64,000 nucleotides of DNA, taken from Pedobacter sp. (GTDB lineage Bacteria > Bacteroidota > Bacteroidia > Sphingobacteriales > Sphingobacteriaceae). The translations under genes were made by a program, and so were the position numbers. The notes beneath the pieces were generated by a model, which did no database searches, was not told the DNA's origin, and was given only the letters and a program-made list of their open reading frames with translations. Below are positions 52,842-60,854 of this stretch, piece after piece (positions within the stretch are counted from its first letter, which is position 1; every line of letters starts with the position of its first letter). The stretch is taken from the NCBI RefSeq assembly GCF_031119335.1, contig NZ_JAVHXT010000001.1, forward strand, positions 124,001 through 188,000, in the 5' to 3' direction.

Positions 52842-54203
52842 ATGTGGTATAACAATATATTAGAAACCATCGGTAATACGCCATTGGTAAAATTGAACAA
52901 CATTGTAAAAGATATTCCGGCAACGGTATTGGCGAAAATAGAAACTACCAACCCAGGTAACTCTATTAAAGACCGTATGGCTATTAAAATGATAGAAGAG
53001 GCGGAGAAAAGTGGAAAACTTAAACCAGGTGGTACTATCATTGAAGGTACTTCTGGCAACACAGGTATGGGATTGGCAATGGCTGCTATTATTAAAGGTT
53101 ACAAATGTATTTTTACCACAACCGATAAACAATCTAAAGAAAAAGTAGATGCTTTGCGTGCTTTTGGTGCCGAAGTAATTGTTTGTCCAACCAACGTAGA
53201 ACCAGAAGACCCACGTTCTTATTATTCTGTTTCTTCTCGTTTAGAGCGTGAAGTGCCAAATTCTTGGAAACCCAACCAATACGATAATTTAGCGAACTCT
53301 CAAGCACACTACGAGCAAACTGGTCCCGAAATTTGGGAACAAACAGAAGGAAAAATTACCCATTTGCTTGTTGGTGTAGGTACAGGCGGTACTATTTCTG
53401 GCACAGGTAAATATTTGAAAGAGAAAAACCCTAACATCAAAGTTTGGGGAATTGATACTTACGGTTCTGTTTTCAAAAAGTATAAAGAAACGGGGATTTT
53501 CGATAAAAATGAGATTTATCCATACATCACCGAAGGTATTGGAGAGGATTTCTTGCCAGCAAACGTGAATTTCGATGTCATTGATTTATTTGAGAAAGTA
53601 ACCGATAAAGATGCAGCGTTAATGACCAGAGAAATCTGTCGCCAAGAAGGAATTTTTGTGGGTAACTCTGCAGGTTCGGCAGTTGCTGGCTTATTGCAGC
53701 TAAAAGACAAACTGAAGCCAGAAGACGTGGTGGTAATTATTTTCCACGACCACGGTAGCCGTTACATGGGTAAAATGTACAATGAAGATTGGTTACGTGA
53801 ACGTGGTTTCTTAAAAGATGAAAAGTTAACGGCCCGCACCATCATCGGCAAGAAAGAAAATGCAGAAATTGTAACCATCGATTGTGAAAAAACTGTTTCT
53901 GAAGCATTTAATACCATGAGTACCTTGAACATTTCTCAAATTCCAGTTACCCAAAAAGGAATGTTGGTAGGTAAATTAGAAGAAAGCGATATTTTAAGTG
54001 CTTTGCTAGAAAACTCAAGTGTAAAATCGGCAAAGGTAGAGAGCATTATGGGGGCAACTTTCCCGTTTGTAGATTTGAATACATCTATTGATAGGTTATC
54101 ATCCTTAATTAATAAAGATAATAGCGCAGTTTTAGTGGAGCTGGAAGATGGTAAATTTGATATTATCACGCAGTATGATATTATTAATGCGATAAAAGGG
54201 TAG
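52842..54203 (+). CDS. Cystathionine beta-synthase-like PLP enzyme with CBS pair
   Basis: PLP enzyme of 453 residues joining or splitting sulfur amino acids: cystathionine beta-synthase, or a cysteine synthase relative. The catalytic part (1-330) has the PLP Lys at 43 (NPGNSIKDR), the EGTSGNTGMGLAM phosphate cup and GVGTGGTISGTGKYL. Residues about 340-453 form a CBS-domain regulatory pair. The last 104 codons are duplicated at 56929-57240 and the very end again at 59888-59961, so this gene's 3' end borders a toxin island. A leaderless promoter lies upstream. Confidence 0.88.
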   Translation: MWYNNILETIGNTPLVKLNNIVKDIPATVLAKIETTNPGNSIKDRMAIKMIEEAEKSGKLKPGGTIIEGTSGNTGMGLAMAAIIKGYKCIFTTTDKQSKEKVDALRAFGAEVIVCPTNVEPEDPRSYYSVSSRLEREVPNSWKPNQYDNLANSQAHYEQTGPEIWEQTEGKITHLLVGVGTGGTISGTGKYLKEKNPNIKVWGIDTYGSVFKKYKETGIFDKNEIYPYITEGIGEDFLPANVNFDVIDLFEKVTDKDAALMTREICRQEGIFVGNSAGSAVAGLLQLKDKLKPEDVVVIIFHDHGSRYMGKMYNEDWLRERGFLKDEKLTARTIIGKKENAEIVTIDCEKTVSEAFNTMSTLNISQIPVTQKGMLVGKLEESDILSALLENSSVKSAKVESIMGATFPFVDLNTSIDRLSSLINKDNSAVLVELEDGKFDIITQYDIINAIKG

Positions 54204-54217
54204 AATTACCGAACGTA

Positions 54218-54276
54218 ATATTATTGAAGGCTTACATAGTTTATGATTTTATTCTTAGCTTGTGTAAGCTTTTTGC
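54218..54276 (+). terminator. Possible terminator after the CBS gene
   Basis: GCTTACA and TGTAAGC flank a long loop and are followed by a T run. The same arrangement with sequence changes recurs at about 57268-57314, after the duplicate CBS tail, so the spacer is part of the repeated unit. Confidence 0.45.
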
Positions 54277-54340
54277 TTTATTTTTTGATTATGCCAAATC
54301 GTTTATTTAATTTGAAAAAAATAAACCAAGTCAAAATCTT

Positions 54341-56149
54341 ATGAAAACAACGTTCTCCGTGAACGCCACAAAACTACTTGTCGGCTTAACAAAATTTACC
54401 TTTTTAATTTTTATCGTTTTCCTCTTCAACTCCTGTAAGAAAGAATTATTACAAGACAGCGGTGGTGCTGAAATAAGGGCTGCTTCGGGTAAGGTTAGCC
54501 TAAAGAAGATGAGCTACCAAAGCTTTCTTTCTAAAGTTGATGTTGCCAGTACAGGCACACTTGGGCAATTACTTACAAAGGCTCCCGATGGGAACAGACA
54601 AATTAACAGCACTTCTTTTGGTATTCTTTCTGGATTTTCCATCTCTGCCGATAGTGTTGATGTACTTAAGGTAGGCGATACCTTAAGCTATGTACTTAGT
54701 ATAAAACATGGTGCCGAGCGCTCTGCTACTTTTTACAACCTTACCATAGCGCAACATGGGGAAAATGTACAGGCATTTGTCACCACCTATAAACCCAGCA
54801 AGAACTGGATAGACCAAAAAAGAAAAGGCATGTTTGTGCCATTTACGGGGAAAATAGGTTTCTCCCGTGTTTCTTTTGAAGGGAATGGGAGCGGTACGGT
54901 AGGTAATAGGGCTATTCAAACAGGTTGGGAGTGCGAAACCTACACCGTTTACTATAGGGTTGATTATCCATGTATTGGTGAGGGTTCCGACCAGCATTGG
55001 CCTGATGAAACTTGTCAGTTGGATGGTAAGCCTGGAGCTCCTTATAGTGAGCTGGTAGCAAGTTTACAAACAGATTGCTCTTATACCGGCGGTTCCGGCA
55101 CTCCGGGCACTCCTGGCGATGGAACGGGTGGAGGCAACAACAATGGCGGAAATAATAACAATGGCAATAATAACGGTAATACTACACCTATACCGCCTCG
55201 CGATTATAGACCATGTACCGCATTTTCTGATACTGGTGAAGAATATGCTATTCCGTGTGAAGATAATGGTACTGGATTGCCTTTAACTGCACTGGAGCAA
55301 TTGGTTGAAGATTTGGATGTTACAAATGCTACCCAAATGAGTTTTCTTGCTGCAAACCCTGATTTGGTAACACAATTACAAAATTATCATAATGCAAATG
55401 GTAAATCTTTGGAGAGTAAGGATTTTGTAGGTTGGGCAGTGGCGTATTTGACGGTTAGTCCATCAATAAATATTAATCAATTTTTAACAGAATTCTTTCC
55501 AACGGGTACAGAACTTGTGGCAGATCCAAATGGTAGTTGGACAGACCCTGATAATGAAATGTTGGTTGACCTAGACCAAACTGTTTACCAACAATATCAA
55601 GATAACCAACCTTGGCCTACTATTTCTCCCATAATTAACTATGAAAAATTTGTACCCAATAGATATATTCCAGGCACTAATCCACCAGTGATTGAAAACT
55701 GTTTTGTTTTAGCAAAGGAGCAATTAGCTAAAAAAGGTTACACTGTTGGAGGTTATTATGTAAATTCCCCTCAAATATTTCAAGCTTACCAAGGAACTTC
55801 AGTAAACTTGATAAAGGCACGAGAGGGAATCAGTTATATAATGAACGCCCTATCTAATAGTATTCCTGTACTTGTGGGAGTCGATGTTAGGGCTGGATCA
55901 TCAAACGCCGATAATACAACAGATCATTTTATAGTAATTGTTGGTATGGGAACTGACAACAAAGGTAAATATTTTCAGTTCTATGATAGTTCTACTAATT
56001 ATGCTTGGCTGGGAGCAAGTAAAGAGAATAAATTGTATTTCGACTCAACTACAGGAAAGATTTCTGGAAAAACTAAAAGTCAATATGCTAATTTAACAGG
56101 GCATCATGATTTTGTCGTTACGCAAATAAGAAAGAGCATTAAAAAATGA
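54341..56149 (+). CDS. Polymorphic toxin-like lipoprotein with papain-like C-terminus
   Basis: A 602-residue exported protein. Lipobox FNSC puts the lipidated Cys at 32. Residues about 50-250 form a shared domain with a conserved Cys set (YTVYYRVDYPCIG, HWPDETC, DGKPGAPY). A Gly/Asn-rich linker covers about 251-285, and PCTAFSDTGEE with an AVAYLTV segment follows. The last 150 residues differ completely from the sister protein at 57380. They carry Cys454 (ENCFVLAKEQL), His529 (TDHFIVIVG) and Asp549 (FYDSS), fitting a papain-like or NlpC-like cysteine hydrolase. The next gene overlaps by four bases and is the likely immunity protein. Confidence 0.75.
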   Translation: MKTTFSVNATKLLVGLTKFTFLIFIVFLFNSCKKELLQDSGGAEIRAASGKVSLKKMSYQSFLSKVDVASTGTLGQLLTKAPDGNRQINSTSFGILSGFSISADSVDVLKVGDTLSYVLSIKHGAERSATFYNLTIAQHGENVQAFVTTYKPSKNWIDQKRKGMFVPFTGKIGFSRVSFEGNGSGTVGNRAIQTGWECETYTVYYRVDYPCIGEGSDQHWPDETCQLDGKPGAPYSELVASLQTDCSYTGGSGTPGTPGDGTGGGNNNGGNNNNGNNNGNTTPIPPRDYRPCTAFSDTGEEYAIPCEDNGTGLPLTALEQLVEDLDVTNATQMSFLAANPDLVTQLQNYHNANGKSLESKDFVGWAVAYLTVSPSININQFLTEFFPTGTELVADPNGSWTDPDNEMLVDLDQTVYQQYQDNQPWPTISPIINYEKFVPNRYIPGTNPPVIENCFVLAKEQLAKKGYTVGGYYVNSPQIFQAYQGTSVNLIKAREGISYIMNALSNSIPVLVGVDVRAGSSNADNTTDHFIVIVGMGTDNKGKYFQFYDSSTNYAWLGASKENKLYFDSTTGKISGKTKSQYANLTGHHDFVVTQIRKSIKK

Positions 56150-56721
56150 TTTTTATGAAAAAAATATTTTATATCATTATTTTCGTTGGAATTTCTTTAA
56201 ATATAAATGCACAACAGACGCCACGAGATTCGATTAATCAAAGTATTATTAGTCTTTTAAAATGGCATAAAGTTAATCATCTTCATGATTCTAGTCCTAA
56301 ACATTATACTCTTATAAAGGAATTGGCTGTATCTAAAAAATTAAAAAAGCGAGTAGTAAATAAAGTAGGAGTTGAAAGATATCTAGACTTTTTGAGATCA
56401 AGTAATTTTTTTTCAGAAACATATTTAAATAACTTGCGAGGATACTTTTATGAGATAGATAAAATTTTAAAAACAAGTCCACCTGTTAGTGTTGGAAGTA
56501 TTGTAAAAATAGATGGCCTTGATCTAGATTTTATTCTCCAAACTTTTGAGCCAGAGCAAATTTTAGTTCACATTGATGAAGGGAAATTGGAGGAAGTTCT
56601 AATTATCGAAAATAAAGCAATCGCAAAGTTTAACATTTCTCAGACTTATACCAAAATGCTCTTTACCCTAACTAGGGAGAAAGGGAATTGGCTAATAGAT
56701 TATATAGGCTGTTATCAATAA
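56146..56721 (+). CDS. Candidate immunity protein, DUF3828-like, exported
   Basis: A 191-residue protein with a signal peptide (MKKIFYIIIFVGISLNINAQ), so it acts in the periplasm. The mature part is rich in Lys and aromatics and ends LTREKGNWLIDYIGCYQ, resembling DUF3828-type immunity proteins; this match is by eye only. Its ATG overlaps the toxin stop (ATGA); an ATG at 56155 begins the signal peptide and is equally possible. Position, size and export all fit protection from the toxin encoded just before it. Confidence 0.6.
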   Translation: MIFMKKIFYIIIFVGISLNINAQQTPRDSINQSIISLLKWHKVNHLHDSSPKHYTLIKELAVSKKLKKRVVNKVGVERYLDFLRSSNFFSETYLNNLRGYFYEIDKILKTSPPVSVGSIVKIDGLDLDFILQTFEPEQILVHIDEGKLEEVLIIENKAIAKFNISQTYTKMLFTLTREKGNWLIDYIGCYQ

Positions 56722-56832
56722 CGGCTGGTTAAGGAATATCCTTTCCCAACTTGTTTAAGTGTTACGCAAGGCGACTTAAATCTAACGATGAACTGAGGAC
56801 TTCACCTGGTAATAGTAGTAGTTAGGAAATAA

Positions 56833-56928
56833 TGTAGCAAAAACAAGCAGGAGCTATATTTCGGTCTGGAGACCTTGGTTTACAAAGAAGGTTTAAATGA
56901 TCTTTCAGAACACTTAAACCAGGGGGAA
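56833..56928 (+). pseudogene. In-frame remnant before the CBS tail copy
   Basis: About 30 codons reading SKNKQELYFGLETLVYKEGL and on lie between a stop at about 56830 and the CBS tail, and run in frame into it. They do not belong to the CBS gene and may be the end of a lost immunity or toxin gene. The stretch from 56722 to here holds no other gene. Confidence 0.4.
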
Positions 56929-57240
56929 ACCGTTTCTGAAGCTTTTAATACCATGAGTACCTTGAATATTTCCCAAATTCCAGTAACACAAAAAGGAATG
57001 CTGGTTGGTAAATTAGAAGAAAGCGATATTTTGAGTGCATTATTGGAAAACTCAAGCGTAAAATCTGCAAAGGTAGAAAGTATTATGGGAGCAACTTTTC
57101 CATTTGTAGATTTAAACACCTCAATAGATAGGTTATCATCCCTAATTAATAAAGATAATGGTGCCGTTTTAGTAGAACTAGAAGATGGCAAGTTTGATAT
57201 TATTACGCAGTACGATATTATTAATGCGATAAAAGGGTAG
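56929..57240 (+). pseudogene. Duplicate 3' end of the CBS gene
   Basis: 312 bases matching 53892-54203 without any insertion or deletion. It encodes the CBS pair from TVSEAFNTMSTLNI to the same stop. About 33 of 104 codons differ silently and one changes the residue (Ser to Gly in DNGAVLVEL). It lacks the catalytic part and has no proper start, so it is a tail fragment, probably not a working protein, although a CBS-only product cannot be excluded. Confidence 0.85.
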
Positions 57241-57379
57241 AATTAGAAAATGTGATATTATTTCGAAGGCTTACATAATTTAAGATTTTATTTTTGAAAT
57301 GTGTAAGCTTTTTGTTTTATTGTTTGATTATGCCAAATCGATTATCTAATTTAGTTTTAATCAAACAATTAACTAAATT

Positions 57380-59278
57380 ATGACAACGTTCTCCATGAAT
57401 GAAGCAAAATCATTTGCGAGCGTGTTAAAAACACTATTATTTTCCATTTTAGCGATCTTTATTTTCAACTCTTGTAAAAAGGAGATTTTAACTGCTGAAA
57501 TTCCGGTATCTCGTCCTGAAGTTGTAGGACGAGTTAGTGTCAAAACTATCGATTATAGGCAGTTCCTCTCTAGTATACAGCTGAAGGGTACGGGTAAGCT
57601 GGAGGAAGTGTTGAACAGCACTCCGAATGGCAGTAGACAAATTAATACTTCTTCAACAAATATTCTTTCTGGGCTTGCTATTGATGCCGATAGCGTTAAA
57701 AGGTTAGCAGTCGGCGATACCGTGAGTTATATACTTAGACTAAGCAACAAAGGTTCTAAGTCGGCTATGTTTCACAATTTAACCTTACAACAGATTAATG
57801 GTGTTACAAAAGCATTTATTACCACTTACAAGCCTACTAAGTATTGGATTGATAATTGGAAGAAAAATAGGTCTGTTGAATTTAATGGGTTGATAAGGCA
57901 TATGCCTATTGATCTTAATGGCAATGTAAACACACAAAATAAGAATGATACAAGACAGGTGCAGTCTTCAATATGCACATCTTATACGGTATATATTTTT
58001 ATTGATAGGCCCTGCACCGGTACAGGTGATAATATGCACTGGCCAGGAGAGCCTTGCCAAAATGATGGTGGTCCTGGCGCTCCCTATGTTGATATGATTA
58101 TGAGCATAGCGTATGAATGTGGCGGTGGCGGTGGCGGTAATGGAGATGGTGGTGGAGGTAGTAGTGGTTACCCGCCTAATAACACTACACCTACACCACC
58201 TGAGAATTATGATCCCTGCAGTGCATTTTCTGATACGGGAGAGGAGTTTTTAATTCCATGTAGCGGAGATGGAAATAGTGGGCAGCCCCTAACTGCGGCT
58301 CAACAATTAATTATACAATTGGAAATTGCTGACGCACATCAAATGAATTTGCTGAATAACGACGCTATGTTGGTATTACAATTGCAAAGCTACCTCAACG
58401 CTAATGGGAACTCTATAGATAGCAAAAACTTTGCAAGTTGGGCGGTGGCGTATTTGACTGTTAATACTGGATTTGATTATCATATCTTTTTTGATGCTAA
58501 TGAATTTTCTGGAATAAATAATCCTCCTGCTAATATTACAGAAGAACCATTAATAAATAATGGAATAGAAATTGGCAATGTACCTGACAATGCTCCTCAA
58601 AACCAGAATAGAGTAATTGGTAGTGCTCCAAAAAGACATGGTAATAACCCAGAAGATTTGCAATATGGAACAAATGGAAATACGGCAGGTATTTTTTCCA
58701 CACAAATAAGCCTGCCCACACAGACGTTATTCAGTAACATGAGGGATCTAATGTGGAAAACTTCTATTCTTAGTCCAGAAATGCGTACGGTAACAGGTTT
58801 AATGATTGATAGATTTGAAAACAACATTGGAGGTACTTTTGAAAATGCCACACTTACAGCCCACGTAAAACAATCTGTACAGTATCAAAATTTTTTGAGA
58901 AGATTTGGAGAACGTTTAAGTGGGGAATTAACTGAAGTAAATGGCAATATTGATAATGTAATCAAATTAGAAACTAATGATATTAGACCAATATTTAATA
59001 GCGGTTGGAATAAATTTTCAGGGTTACAGATAGCCATTAACGACACCGAAGCACACGAAATAAAATTGCTTAACTTTAAAACTGAAGGTGGTGTGTTATG
59101 GTCTGCAGATGTAGAAGTAACCATAATTGACCATTTTGGTTTGGATAAAGCAGACGCCTTGAAATATCAAGCAAAGCATAGGGGCTTTGCGGCTTGGTGG
59201 TTGTTGCAACACACTAGGGCCTATAAGCCATTTGTAACCAAAGTTGTAATTAAAAGTAGTGTTGGGGGCAGGTATTAA
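57380..59278 (+). CDS. Polymorphic toxin-like lipoprotein with DUF3289-like C-terminus
   Basis: A 632-residue sister of the protein at 54341. The lipobox Cys is again residue 32 (FNSC), and the shared region keeps YTVYIFIDRPCTG, HWPGEPC, DGGPGAPY, a Gly-rich linker, PCSAFSDTGEEF and WAVAYLTV. The last 170 residues are unrelated to the sister and end with DHFGLDKADALKYQAKHRGF and AWWLLQHTRAYKPF. This looks like the DUF3289 end found on other bacterial toxins; I match it by pattern only. The next gene is the likely immunity lipoprotein. Confidence 0.72.
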   Translation: MTTFSMNEAKSFASVLKTLLFSILAIFIFNSCKKEILTAEIPVSRPEVVGRVSVKTIDYRQFLSSIQLKGTGKLEEVLNSTPNGSRQINTSSTNILSGLAIDADSVKRLAVGDTVSYILRLSNKGSKSAMFHNLTLQQINGVTKAFITTYKPTKYWIDNWKKNRSVEFNGLIRHMPIDLNGNVNTQNKNDTRQVQSSICTSYTVYIFIDRPCTGTGDNMHWPGEPCQNDGGPGAPYVDMIMSIAYECGGGGGGNGDGGGGSSGYPPNNTTPTPPENYDPCSAFSDTGEEFLIPCSGDGNSGQPLTAAQQLIIQLEIADAHQMNLLNNDAMLVLQLQSYLNANGNSIDSKNFASWAVAYLTVNTGFDYHIFFDANEFSGINNPPANITEEPLINNGIEIGNVPDNAPQNQNRVIGSAPKRHGNNPEDLQYGTNGNTAGIFSTQISLPTQTLFSNMRDLMWKTSILSPEMRTVTGLMIDRFENNIGGTFENATLTAHVKQSVQYQNFLRRFGERLSGELTEVNGNIDNVIKLETNDIRPIFNSGWNKFSGLQIAINDTEAHEIKLLNFKTEGGVLWSADVEVTIIDHFGLDKADALKYQAKHRGFAAWWLLQHTRAYKPFVTKVVIKSSVGGRY

Positions 59279-59292
59279 AAATTTAAATAATT

Positions 59293-59733
59293 ATGAAAAG
59301 AAATATTTTTATTTTTTTGTCTTTATTCGCTTTGACGGCTTGTGAGCAAAAGTCATTGGAGTTTGAGAAACTCGAACAATTCTCAAAGATTGATACGATA
59401 ATGGACAATGGAATACCTTATTATTATAGAAAAGACCTCTACATTGTTAAAAATTATAAAGATAATCTTAAGAATGAGAGAACAATAGATAGTTTTGCCT
59501 ATAAAAATAAAATTTTAGATACCATGTACGCAGAATATAAAATACTCATGTACAACCATTCAAATGAAACAAATATTGAAAATTTGAAGAATAATCCAAA
59601 AGACTTTGATAGATATACATTTGTTAATGACCAAATGTTCATGTATGTATGGAGTAAAGGTAGATGGTCAGGGAAATTCAAATTTAATGGTCTTGAAATG
59701 ACAAGGGGGGAGGAAATGATAAGGGAAGATTAA
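59293..59733 (+). CDS. Candidate immunity lipoprotein
   Basis: A 146-residue lipoprotein: signal peptide with LTAC lipobox (Cys near 17), then a charged Lys/Asp-rich mature part with several Tyr. No family recognised. It lies 14 bases after the DUF3289-like toxin gene, and its first bases are copied again at about 59850. Export to the periplasm or outer membrane fits protection from an exported toxin. Confidence 0.55.
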   Translation: MKRNIFIFLSLFALTACEQKSLEFEKLEQFSKIDTIMDNGIPYYYRKDLYIVKNYKDNLKNERTIDSFAYKNKILDTMYAEYKILMYNHSNETNIENLKNNPKDFDRYTFVNDQMFMYVWSKGRWSGKFKFNGLEMTRGEEMIRED

Positions 59734-59737
59734 GGTT

Positions 59738-59887
59738 CGCTTTGGTGCTTGGTTGGTTGTTGCAACACACTAGGACCTGTAAGCCATTTGTAACCAAAGT
59801 TGTGATTAAAAGTAGTGTTGGGGGCAGATATTAAAAATTTAAATAATTATAAAAAGAAATATTTTCATTTTTTTGTCTTTATGCGCT
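59738..59887 (+). pseudogene. Remnant of a second toxin end and immunity start
   Basis: About 150 bases copy the end of the DUF3289-like toxin gene and the start of the following lipoprotein gene (compare about 59186-59337) with a few changes. The lipoprotein ATG has become ATA, so the copy is dead. It runs straight into the broken CBS tail at 59888. Confidence 0.75.
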
Positions 59888-59961
59888 GTCTTAGTAGAAC
59901 TAGAAGATGGTAAATTTGATATTATTACGCAGTACGATATTATTAATGCGATAAAGGGATG
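59888..59961 (+). pseudogene. Broken third copy of the CBS gene end
   Basis: 74 bases match the last codons of the CBS gene (VLVELEDGKFDIITQYDIIN region). One A is lost in the final AAAAGGG run, shifting the frame near the end. Silent positions agree partly with the tail at 57165-57240 and partly with the intact gene, so it is a third variant. Confidence 0.8.
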
Positions 59962-59972
59962 AATTGCAAAGA

Positions 59973-60006
59973 GACTTACGAAGTTTTCGAAACTTCGTAA
60001 GTTTTT
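59973..60006 (+). terminator. Terminator closing the island
   Basis: ACTTACGAAGTTT and AAACTTCGTAAGT form a long perfect stem with a very small loop, followed by T's. It is probably the original terminator of the CBS gene before cassettes entered, and also serves the convergent gene at 60012. Confidence 0.65.
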
Positions 60007-60011
60007 AATTT

Positions 60012-60719
60012 CTACAAATAATTATCCTTCGTAACCTCCCAGGTCCAAGGTTTTTTAAAATCGTTTAACGTACGCGGCTGACTAAAAACCAGAATATCTT
60101 CGTCGGTACTGTTAATGATATTGCGGTTAAATATACTGCCTACCACTGTTTTGATGGTTCTATCGACAAAATCATACTGCTTATCCACCATTTCGCCACT
60201 GTCTTTATGATAGTACACATTATTGGCTGCTACCAAATTCCATTGTTTTTGCTGGTATGCAAATTCGTAGTTCAATTTCCAGCGCCAATCGTTACCGCCT
60301 TCAAAAGAAAGTGCCAATTTATTGCTATCAATGCGCATTCCTTTTAAGGGATCACCCATTTTACCGCCTTCTTCAGAACGTAAAATGAAATTGTTGTTTT
60401 GGGCAGCTAAACGATATTTATTGCCAGTTTTAAAGTAGATGGCTAAAATTCTGGGCTTTTGCGTTTCGCGAATAAGCTCTATTTCGTAGTTCCCGTATGC
60501 CCTGTCTTCATCTACTGCAGTATTGTATTCTAAAATGATTGCGAGGTCTTGTAGCTTGTCATTATTCAAATCACCAAAAGCTGTATCAATAATCTTCCAG
60601 TTTTTTGGGCTGAGGTCATTGAGTGTATCGCCCTGTGTTACAAGCCTGGGAAAATTGAATTTTTGTGCAAAACTGGGGTTCGCCACCGAAAGTAACAGAA
60701 AAAATATCAGCCATCTCAT
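60012..60719 (-). CDS. Exported protein with a calcium-loop-like motif, unknown
   Basis: A 235-residue protein with a signal peptide (to SFAQ, about residue 18). FGDLNNDKLQDLAIILEY resembles the DxNxDxxxD loop of FG-GAP/VCBS repeats, which bind calcium. The rest is beta-rich with many Trp and Asn and shows no known enzyme motif. It is convergent with the island and ends at the shared hairpin. No function can be named. Confidence 0.65.
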   Translation of the reverse strand: MRWLIFFLLLSVANPSFAQKFNFPRLVTQGDTLNDLSPKNWKIIDTAFGDLNNDKLQDLAIILEYNTAVDEDRAYGNYEIELIRETQKPRILAIYFKTGNKYRLAAQNNNFILRSEEGGKMGDPLKGMRIDSNKLALSFEGGNDWRWKLNYEFAYQQKQWNLVAANNVYYHKDSGEMVDKQYDFVDRTIKTVVGSIFNRNIINSTDEDILVFSQPRTLNDFKKPWTWEVTKDNYL

Positions 60720-60854
60720 GCCATACCAACGCTTAAAATACTATTTTAGCATATTAGTACGCTCAATACTTAACCACATAGTCACATAGCTTATAACTTT
60801 TATATTCTATGTGTCTATGTGGTAAAGAAAAGAACCAAAATATAATCAACCTAT
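60720..60854. other. Divergent gap with ACCACATAG inverted repeat
   Basis: Holds an ACCACATAGTCACATAG unit and its near inverse around 60770-60822, forming a hairpin upstream of the carboxylase gene. No gene. Confidence 0.45.

Noticed and set aside
56875..57240. A stand-alone 121-residue CBS-domain protein
   Set aside because: It starts at a TTG without promoter and continues as a tail of a longer gene. Treated as a fragment, though expression is not excluded.
53892..59961. Island inserted by an integrase with attL/attR at the CBS gene end
   Set aside because: No integrase, transposase or tRNA is present, and the copied ends are long and diverged, which suits homologous exchange better than a short att site.
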